In this document: positions 7,239 to 11,989 of the stretch, in pieces
How the letters are laid out: each line of letters starts with the position of its first letter
How positions within the stretch are numbered: the stretch's first letter is position 1
Assembly (NCBI GenBank): GCA_002293245.1
Contig: DBCV01000016.1
Span: forward strand, 1,042 to 13,030
Direction: 5' to 3'
DNA: 11,989 bases
From: Candidatus Saccharibacteria bacterium UBA949
GTDB lineage: Bacteria; Patescibacteriota; Saccharimonadia; Saccharimonadales; Saccharimonadaceae
Made by a program: the position numbers and the translations under genes
Notes under the pieces: model-generated
Seen by the model: the letters and a program-made list of their open reading frames with translations, nothing else
Told to the model about the DNA's origin: nothing
Databases searched by the model: none

Positions 7239-9028
7239 TTTTCCGCCTTTCCGGTCCTCTTTTCGGCTATCTTCATTTCCGCCTTCATTTCGCTTTCCGA
7301 GAATTGCGACTCGGCAATTTCGCGGTAAACTTTGCATTTTTTCAAGAGTTCGTAGTGGGTTCCTTTGCCAGCGATTTTGCCTTCGTTCAACACCAAGATT
7401 TGCTCGGCGTTTTTGATGGTACCGATACGCTGGGCAACCACGAGAACCGCCGCGTTGCCGGTCACTTCTTTGAGCGCATGGCGCAGCTTCAAGTCCGTTT
7501 TGAAGTCGAGCGCCGAAAATGAATCGTCGAATATGAAGATCTCTGGTTCACGAGCAATTGCGCGGGCAATTGACAGACGTTGCTTTTGGCCGCCGCTAAC
7601 ATTGTCGCCGCCCTGGGCGATGCGTGCTTCAAATCCACCGTCCATTTTTTCGACAAATTCTGTGGCCTGAGCAATTCGCACCGCTTTTTCTACCAGAGCC
7701 TTGTTGGCTTTGGCGCTTGTCGCCCCTTCTGGCATACCGAGCGCCACGTTACTTTCAACTGTACCAGAAAATAGTACGCCTTTTTGGGGGACTAAGCCAA
7801 TTTTGCTCCTGAGGTCTTCTTTTGTATAGTTGCGCACATCCACGCCATCGAGAGTTACCGAGCCAGATGTGACGTCGTAAAAACGAGGAATTAGATTAAC
7901 GATTGTGGATTTGCCGGAGCCGGTCGAGCCGATGATCGCTGTTGTTTGCCCGGGCTTAGTTTCGAAGCTAATGTCCGAAAGAACCGGTTTTTCTGCGCCG
8001 TGATACCGGAAGGAAACGGTATCAAACTTTACGACACCACGGACCTTGGCGTCGGGCTTTTGCGGTTGATCGGGTTGCTTGATGGATTCGTTTGAGCTCA
8101 GGATTTCACTAATACGCCTCAAGCTGACGACGGCCCGCGGCGCGATTACGAATGTCATAATCAGGAACATAAATGACATCATTACTTGCACGGCATACTG
8201 CATAAATGCCATCAGGTTGCCGATTTCGATGGCGCCAGAATCAATAGAATGCGCGCCAACCCAAATCACTAGCAAGGTAGTAAAGTTAAGAATTAAGGAG
8301 ACGACGGGGAACATTACCACCATGGCGCGGTTAATAAACAGGTACACTTTTGACAGATCCTGGTTGGCGCGCTGGAACTTTTGTTCTTCGATTTTTTCGT
8401 TATTAAATGCGCGCACTACACGGATACCAGTGAGGTTTTCGCGCGTCACTTTGTTTAGGCGGTCGGTGAGGCTCTGGAAAATCTTAAACTTAGGCATGAC
8501 TATAACCACCAAAACCACCATCACTGCCGCCAGAACGCCCACGGAAAGAGCGATGATCCAGGCCATATTCGGCGCGGTTGCCAATGCGCGAATAATAGCG
8601 CCGACGCCCATGATTGGCGCCCGAGTGCCCATGCGTAGCAGCATCACCAGAGTTTGCTGAACTTGGTTTACGTCGTTGGTAGTGCGTGTAATCAAACTCG
8701 CGGTAGAGAACTTGTCGACTTCGGCGATAGAGAAGCAAAGCACTTTTGAGAAGATCGCCTCGCGGGTGTCGCGGGCGAATCCAGCGCCGACTCGGGCTGC
8801 AAAAAACCCGGAAACGATCATGCCGACGCCGCCGATGAGCGTGACCACAATCATCATCCAACCTTGCTGCCAAATGAAGTTTTGGTCGCCGCCAACAATG
8901 CCCTTGTTGACGATTTCGGCCATCATGTCGGGGAGTTGCAGGCTGGCCCAAACTTGGACAAACATGCCGCCGAGCAGCAGTAATATCTGCCACCAGTACT
9001 TACGCAAGATTTTCCAAAGTTGGTTCAT
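7235..9028 (-). CDS. ABC exporter half-transporter A (degenerate ATP site)
   Basis: A 597-residue half-transporter beginning MNQLWKILRKYWWQILLLLGG, with six likely membrane helices (about 14-32, 57-80, 133-150, 157-178, 235-258, 275-298) and a nucleotide-binding domain. Motifs: Walker A GSTGSGKST (367-375), Q-loop Gln415, canonical signature VSGGQ (477-481), Walker B IFIFDDSFSALD where Asp502 replaces the catalytic Glu, and VAQRIGTI where Gln533 replaces the switch His. Both changes mark the degenerate subunit of a heterodimeric exporter, whose consensus site is completed by subunit B. A charged tail (KAEMKIAEKRTGKAEK) follows. The gene lies 12 bp after the histidine kinase stop and overlaps subunit B by ATGA, so it is co-transcribed and stoichiometric with B. 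AGAAAGG just before ATG may aid initiation. A TAAAAT box at 9043-9038, 9 bases before ATG, could be a weak internal promoter. Confidence 0.93.
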   Translation of the reverse strand: MNQLWKILRKYWWQILLLLGGMFVQVWASLQLPDMMAEIVNKGIVGGDQNFIWQQGWMMIVVTLIGGVGMIVSGFFAARVGAGFARDTREAIFSKVLCFSIAEVDKFSTASLITRTTNDVNQVQQTLVMLLRMGTRAPIMGVGAIIRALATAPNMAWIIALSVGVLAAVMVVLVVIVMPKFKIFQSLTDRLNKVTRENLTGIRVVRAFNNEKIEEQKFQRANQDLSKVYLFINRAMVVMFPVVSLILNFTTLLVIWVGAHSIDSGAIEIGNLMAFMQYAVQVMMSFMFLIMTFVIAPRAVVSLRRISEILSSNESIKQPDQPQKPDAKVRGVVKFDTVSFRYHGAEKPVLSDISFETKPGQTTAIIGSTGSGKSTIVNLIPRFYDVTSGSVTLDGVDVRNYTKEDLRSKIGLVPQKGVLFSGTVESNVALGMPEGATSAKANKALVEKAVRIAQATEFVEKMDGGFEARIAQGGDNVSGGQKQRLSIARAIAREPEIFIFDDSFSALDFKTDLKLRHALKEVTGNAAVLVVAQRIGTIKNAEQILVLNEGKIAGKGTHYELLKKCKVYREIAESQFSESEMKAEMKIAEKRTGKAEK

Positions 9029-9040
9029 AACCTTTCTATT

Positions 9041-10129
9041 TTACGCGCTAGAGTCCGTCTTGTCAAATACCTCTTGTGGGGTTTTTCTTGCTGCTTGGTT
9101 GGCGAAAACCACCTTAAACTCTGTCCAGGTTTTGTTGCTGGCTGCGGTTATCTTGGCGCCAATTTTATTGGCGGCAGCTTTGGCGATGGAAAGGCCTAGG
9201 CCGGAACCATCCGAGCTGCGTGACTTGTCAGCGCGATAAAAGCGGTCGAAGATTTTGGGCAGGTCAGCCTCTGGGATTTGTGCGCCATTGTTCTTGATTG
9301 CAAAGACGACCTTGCCTGATTTGTCATTCAACTTACGGATTTCGACGGCGATCTTGCCAGCTCTTTGGTCAGAATACTTGATTGCGTTGTCGAGCAGAAT
9401 CGTGAGGATTTGTTCTACGAGTTTTTTGTCGGCGCTGATTCTTAGGCCTTCGTCCGCTGGCGGACAGTCAACAGAATAGTCGATTTTCTCGATGGCACGG
9501 TCGAAGCCTTTTGATACTTTTGCAAACACACTCCGCAGGTCAAAGGTAGTGAGGTTTTCCGCACCGTCGGTTGCGCTGTCGAGGCGAGCCAGGTTGAGTA
9601 AGTCTTTAATCAAGCCATCCATTCGCTCCAGTTCGGCGTGGATATTTAGCGTCCATTTCGGGTTGTAGTTTTTTGGCGCATCGGACAAAATCTCGGATTC
9701 CAAAACGTCAAGATTGGCTACGGCACTGGCTAGCGGGGTTTTGAGCTCGTGGCCAGAATCCGCTATAAATCTTTTCTGTTTTTCGAACGACTCGCGAACT
9801 GGCCTGATAATCTCGTTGGCAAAAAGGTAGTTAAAAAGGAAAGCGATCGCCAGCATGGAACAGCCGGTGAGCAACAAGGTTAGGCGCAAATTTGCCAACG
9901 TGCGCCCAGCGTCTTCCTCGCGCTGTTGCATTATGACAATACGGCTAGGCTCGTCAAAGTCGTTCAGCCAGACCATTTCAAGATTTGGCGACGTCATTTC
10001 GGCCTGGCGAAACTCGGACATGACCAGGTTGCTTGATACAATATATATGGCTAGGAATGACACGAAGAGCACCGCTGCGATGATTGACATATTCAGAAAC
10101 ATGAAACGATTGCGCAATTGGCGAAACAT
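9041..10129 (-). CDS. Sensor histidine kinase
   Basis: A 362-residue membrane kinase. Two membrane helices (about 11-33 and 81-104) enclose an extracytoplasmic loop of only about 45-50 residues, so it may sense a membrane event or a partner such as the exporter rather than a large ligand. The dimerisation/phosphoacceptor box is FIADSGHELKTPL with His127, followed by the catalytic domain: N box LLDNAIKYS (Asn248), G1-like IKNNGAQIP (279-286), F box IFDRFYRADKSR (293-304) and G2 GSGLGLSIAK (308-317). All parts for autophosphorylation are present. Its ATG overlaps the response-regulator stop (TAATG), indicating translational coupling, and the exporter genes follow at once. It should phosphorylate Asp51 of the neighbouring regulator; the signal is unknown. 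Confidence 0.93.
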   Translation of the reverse strand: MFRQLRNRFMFLNMSIIAAVLFVSFLAIYIVSSNLVMSEFRQAEMTSPNLEMVWLNDFDEPSRIVIMQQREEDAGRTLANLRLTLLLTGCSMLAIAFLFNYLFANEIIRPVRESFEKQKRFIADSGHELKTPLASAVANLDVLESEILSDAPKNYNPKWTLNIHAELERMDGLIKDLLNLARLDSATDGAENLTTFDLRSVFAKVSKGFDRAIEKIDYSVDCPPADEGLRISADKKLVEQILTILLDNAIKYSDQRAGKIAVEIRKLNDKSGKVVFAIKNNGAQIPEADLPKIFDRFYRADKSRSSDGSGLGLSIAKAAANKIGAKITAASNKTWTEFKVVFANQAARKTPQEVFDKTDSSA

Positions 10130-10821
10130 TAACTAGCCACTCCCAGTTTATAACCGACTCCGCGCGTGGTAAAGATCACGACGCTGCCGTTAGTCAGTTG
10201 TTTTAGTTTGCGTCGCAGCGTTGAAATATATACCTCCAGGTTATTGTCGGCGGTCCATTTGGTAAGACCCCAAACCTTGCCGATTAGAGTGGTTTTTTTG
10301 ACAACCGAGCCGGCAGTGCCGATCAAGCACTCGATGATGCCGAATTCCTTTCCGGAAAGCGGAACGATTTGTTCGCCAAAACTTAGTTCGTGCGAATCAA
10401 TATCTAGCCGCAGTCCACCAAACTCCAAATGATAGTTCTTCTGCAGCATGTTTTTTGATAACGCATCGCGACGAATCATCGACTTTATGCGGGCGATCAG
10501 CTCGGCGGTTTTGAAGGGCTTGGCTAGGTAGTCATCGGCGCCGATATTCAGCCCTACTACTTTATCACCCACTTCGCTAAGTGCGGACAGGATGATGACG
10601 GGCGTGGCGATTTTTGCTTTGCGCAAACTCGCTAATACATCTAGGCCCGGGAGCTTGGGCAGCATGACGTCCAGAACAATCGCGTCATACACGCCGGTTT
10701 TGGCTAGTCGTAAGCCTTCGGCGCCATCGAATGCGGCATCGACTTGCCAGTCTTCTTTTCTTAATAAGTGCGAGACTGCTTCGCTTAAAAACTTTTCATC
10801 TTCTACTAATAGTATCCTCAT
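10129..10821 (-). CDS. OmpR/PhoB-family response regulator
   Basis: A 230-residue regulator with an N-terminal receiver domain (1 to about 120) and a winged-helix DNA-binding domain (about 132-228). Receiver residues: acidic pair Glu7-Asp8 in LLVEDEKFL, phosphoacceptor Asp51 in AIVLDVMLPKLPG, Ser79 in IILSAL and Lys101 in DDYLAKPF. The effector domain shows LSGKEFGIIECL, TTLIGKVW and the recognition-helix region NNLEVYISTLRRKL, ending with TTRGVGYKL. It is the first gene of the operon and probably controls that operon, including the ABC exporter. The start is supported by a TATAAT box 9 bases upstream. There is no Shine-Dalgarno site. Confidence 0.94.
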   Translation of the reverse strand: MRILLVEDEKFLSEAVSHLLRKEDWQVDAAFDGAEGLRLAKTGVYDAIVLDVMLPKLPGLDVLASLRKAKIATPVIILSALSEVGDKVVGLNIGADDYLAKPFKTAELIARIKSMIRRDALSKNMLQKNYHLEFGGLRLDIDSHELSFGEQIVPLSGKEFGIIECLIGTAGSVVKKTTLIGKVWGLTKWTADNNLEVYISTLRRKLKQLTNGSVVIFTTRGVGYKLGVAS

Positions 10822-10830
10822 GGTGGTTTA

Positions 10831-10848
10831 ATTATACTCCGATAGTAT
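10831..10848 (-). promoter_or_regulatory. Promoter and possible operator of the regulator-kinase-exporter operon
   Basis: On the minus strand 10836-10831 read TATAAT, 9 bases from the regulator ATG, implying a leader of about 2-3 bases. The box lacks the TGN extension and no clear -35 was seen. A palindrome, ATACT (10834-10838) with AGTAT (10844-10848) around a 5-base centre, overlaps the box. It could be an operator for autoregulation, though OmpR-family regulators usually prefer direct repeats. Confidence 0.5.
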
Positions 10849-10905
10849 TAAAAATAGCTGAAAATGCAGGTTCATTAGGCCCAAATGATTTCCGAGTGAT
10901 GCAAA

Positions 10906-10935
10906 TTGACAAACAGACAGATAGTATGGTAGGAT
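10906..10935 (+). promoter_or_regulatory. Sigma70-type promoter of the small membrane protein gene
   Basis: TTGACA (10906-10911) is a perfect -35. After an 18-base spacer lies TAGGAT (10930-10935), preceded by TGG, so the -10 is of the extended type though its hexamer matches only four of six positions. Unlike the other promoters here it lies about 70 bases before the gene and leaves a real leader with a ribosome binding site. Confidence 0.55.
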
Positions 10936-10987
10936 TAACTTGTTGGTTGGTAAGATAGTGCCGGCCTTTGCAACTTAAATAATCCAT

Positions 10988-10997
10988 AGGAAAGGGG
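10988..10997 (+). promoter_or_regulatory. Ribosome binding site deciding the start of the small membrane protein
   Basis: AGGAAAGGGG is the clearest Shine-Dalgarno-like site in the window. It ends 8 bases before TTG 11006, supporting that start over GTG 10997, which overlaps it. It shows that ribosome-site initiation is used alongside the leaderless pattern. Confidence 0.5.
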
Positions 10998-11005
10998 TGA
11001 GTCTG

Positions 11006-11509
11006 TTGAGCAAAGCTCTTTTGAGCAAGTTTAAGGTCTTTGACGCCACCGTTAGTAAACAACTGTTTGCATCGGCCTTGTTTATTTTATCTGCTGCCGT
11101 CTGCTTTGTAGTCGTCACTGCGCTCTCGACTCTTTATGCGCTGGTCCCACTCGTGCTTTTAGCGAGCTTATGTATAATAATATGTATCGTATTAGGGGTA
11201 AAAATGCTAGATAACCCAGTGCCAGAATTGCGCTCGCTTTCGAAGGACGAAGTCGGATTGCTGAGGCAGGAAGAGGTCAGGGTTGCCGCAATTATCACCC
11301 GCGAGTTTCAAGGAAGAAGATATAAAGAGCGCCCGACAAAACGCCTTGGCAAAAACGTCCTGTACAAGACGGTGAGGCGGGTGGTCAGAAAGCGCGGCTG
11401 GGAGTGGTTTACGAATATGTCCGTGGCCACGGAAGCGCTGAAAAGCTTCACCGACAAGCGCAAGCTGATGATTGACAGAGCTGCCCGCCGACAGCATAAC
11501 AACCTTTAG
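11006..11509 (+). CDS. Small membrane protein of unknown function
   Basis: Not recognised. The protein (about 167 residues from TTG 11006, 170 from GTG 10997) has a short basic N-terminus, a strongly hydrophobic stretch of about 45 residues (LFASALFILSAAVCFVVVTA, a short STLYA break, then LVPLVLLASLCIIICIVLGV) that would form a two-helix hairpin, and a basic soluble C-terminal region of about 95 residues rich in Arg and Lys (for example ITREFQGRRYKERPTKRLGK and YKTVRRVVRKRGWEWF). Both ends are expected to face the cytoplasm; the basic tail could bind nucleic acid, ribosomes or lipid head groups. TTG 11006 is preferred because AGGAAAGGGG ends 8 bases before it; GTG 10997 falls inside that site. 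It has its own promoter and terminator, so it is a single-gene unit. Confidence 0.75.
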   Translation: MSKALLSKFKVFDATVSKQLFASALFILSAAVCFVVVTALSTLYALVPLVLLASLCIIICIVLGVKMLDNPVPELRSLSKDEVGLLRQEEVRVAAIITREFQGRRYKERPTKRLGKNVLYKTVRRVVRKRGWEWFTNMSVATEALKSFTDKRKLMIDRAARRQHNNL

Positions 11510-11543
11510 AAGCACCTTATTACCTATTGTTGCCTCCTGTTAG

Positions 11544-11567
11544 CCCGCCGAGGTTCGGCGGGTTTTT
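11544..11567 (+). terminator. Intrinsic terminator of the small membrane protein gene
   Basis: CCCGCCGA (11544-11551), a 3-base loop, and TCGGCGGG (11555-11562) form a perfect 8-bp GC-rich stem followed by five T (11563-11567). It lies 34 bp past the stop of the membrane protein and 8 bp before the yraN stop on the other strand. There is no matching T-run for the minus strand, so it works mainly for the plus strand, though the stem may also slow transcription from yraN. Confidence 0.85.
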
Positions 11568-11575
11568 AACGCAGT

Positions 11576-11989
11576 TCAATCGCAGATCAAGAAGTCGTCG
11601 ATGTCGTAGTTGGCACCGGAGAGGGAAATAGCGGCGATGCGCAGGTCGCATTCCGAGAGCGGCATGCCATGCTCAACGAATGAATTGATATTCTGCGCGG
11701 TGAATAGTTCGACTGCGAATTTCATCTGCTTCGCCTTGGCTGGCGTGATTGCTGCGAGTCCGTCGCCGTGGTCTTTATTGGAGCGGTATTTTACTTCGAC
11801 AAAGTATATGGTTTCGTCTTTTTTTGAGATTATATCGATTTCGCAGAACTTGTTTTTCCAGTTGCGGGCGAGGACTTGGTGGCCGTGGTCCTGCAGGTAT
11901 TCGCATGCTTTGGTTTCGGCTCGATTGCCGATTTGGGTAGTGTTTCGCCTGTTCGGTTTTTTCGAATTAGTCCAGAGCGATGTCTCGGA
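11576..11989 (-). CDS. yraN: YraN/UPF0102 family nuclease-like protein, N-terminus beyond window
   Basis: A minus-strand frame enters at the window end and runs 137 codons to TGA 11578-11576. It matches the UPF0102/YraN family: TTQIGNRAETKACEYL, then GHQVLARNW, CEIDIISKKDE and IYFVEVKYRS, which give the PD-(D/E)XK-like pattern (Glu-Ile-Asp and Glu-Val-Lys). Members are predicted endonuclease-fold proteins whose cellular role is not settled. Family proteins usually begin about 8-12 residues before the GNxAE motif, yet here no start codon occurs in the visible sequence. The first nine codons (SETSLWTNS) lie in the 26-bp repeat copy, in the same frame as the ABC-F/repeat fusion, so the repeat is fused in frame to the 5' end of this gene or its start lies beyond it. 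Confidence 0.85.
   Translation of the reverse strand, partial: SETSLWTNSKKPNRRNTTQIGNRAETKACEYLQDHGHQVLARNWKNKFCEIDIISKKDETIYFVEVKYRSNKDHGDGLAAITPAKAKQMKFAVELFTAQNINSFVEHGMPLSECDLRIAAISLSGANYDIDDFLICD
11964..11989. repeat. Partial inverted copy of the 4421-4569 repeat
   Basis: These 26 bases are the exact reverse complement of 4544-4569, and similarity stops abruptly at 11963. The rest of the copy, if any, lies beyond the window. The copy sits at the 5' side of the yraN frame. Confidence 0.8.

Noticed and set aside
7239..7337. An N-terminal extension of exporter subunit B starting at ATG 7337.
   Set aside because: It overlaps subunit A by about 100 bases; the ATGA junction with a purine-rich site at 7238 is the usual operon arrangement.
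10832..11062. A 76-codon minus-strand frame between the regulator and the membrane protein.
   Set aside because: It overlaps both promoters and the membrane protein start, has no ribosome site and no recognisable features.
1..11989. tRNA or rRNA genes, CRISPR arrays, transposase genes and recoded TGA.
   Set aside because: No cloverleaf, rRNA core sequence, regularly spaced repeats or transposase motifs were seen by eye, and several genes end in TGA at the expected place.

Overview
The window is dense bacterial DNA using the standard code (TGA acts as a stop). The mix is two divergent GT4 glycosyltransferases, an alpha/beta hydrolase, an ABC-F ATPase, a two-component system, a two-subunit ABC exporter, queA and yraN. 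Protein style and compactness suggest a Patescibacteria/CPR genome, possibly Saccharibacteria (TM7). This is an inference from recognition only; no rRNA or other marker gene is present.

Layout. (1) 1-2378: a minus-strand GT4 glycosyltransferase (cut by the window start) and a plus-strand GT4 glycosyltransferase fire away from a shared 114-bp spacer. (2) 2387-4660: a minus-strand alpha/beta hydrolase and a plus-strand ABC-F ATPase have start codons only 21 bp apart over overlapping, oppositely directed -10 boxes. (3) 10821 down to about 4570: one tight minus-strand operon, response regulator, histidine kinase, ABC half-transporter A, ABC half-transporter B, queA, joined by TAATG or ATGA overlaps or a 12-bp gap. 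The kinase and regulator probably control the exporter; the two exporter subunits have complementary degenerate and intact ATP sites, as in heterodimeric exporters. (4) 11006-11509: a small unrecognised membrane protein with its own promoter and a good intrinsic terminator. (5) 11576-11989: the C-terminal part of yraN on the minus strand.

The most striking point is 4421-4569. The ABC-F gene and queA run into each other there, and both are cut short: ABC-F loses everything after the second Walker A, and queA loses its conserved C-terminal part. Between them sits a GC-rich segment of about 150 bp that neither family explains. Its last 26 bp occur again, inverted, at the window end (11964-11989), in the same reading frame as yraN. 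So a dispersed repeat is embedded in or fused to reading frames. Either it is a palindromic repeat element that recombined and deleted the ends of two genes, or the assembly was wrongly joined through a repeat.

A second pattern is promoter layout. Three genes with upstream promoters carry a perfect TGN-TATAAT extended -10 or TATAAT box ending 7 or 9 bases before the ATG with no Shine-Dalgarno sequence, and a fourth (the response regulator) has TATAAT at 9 bases. This points to leaderless or nearly leaderless mRNAs for first genes, while some other genes keep purine-rich ribosome sites.
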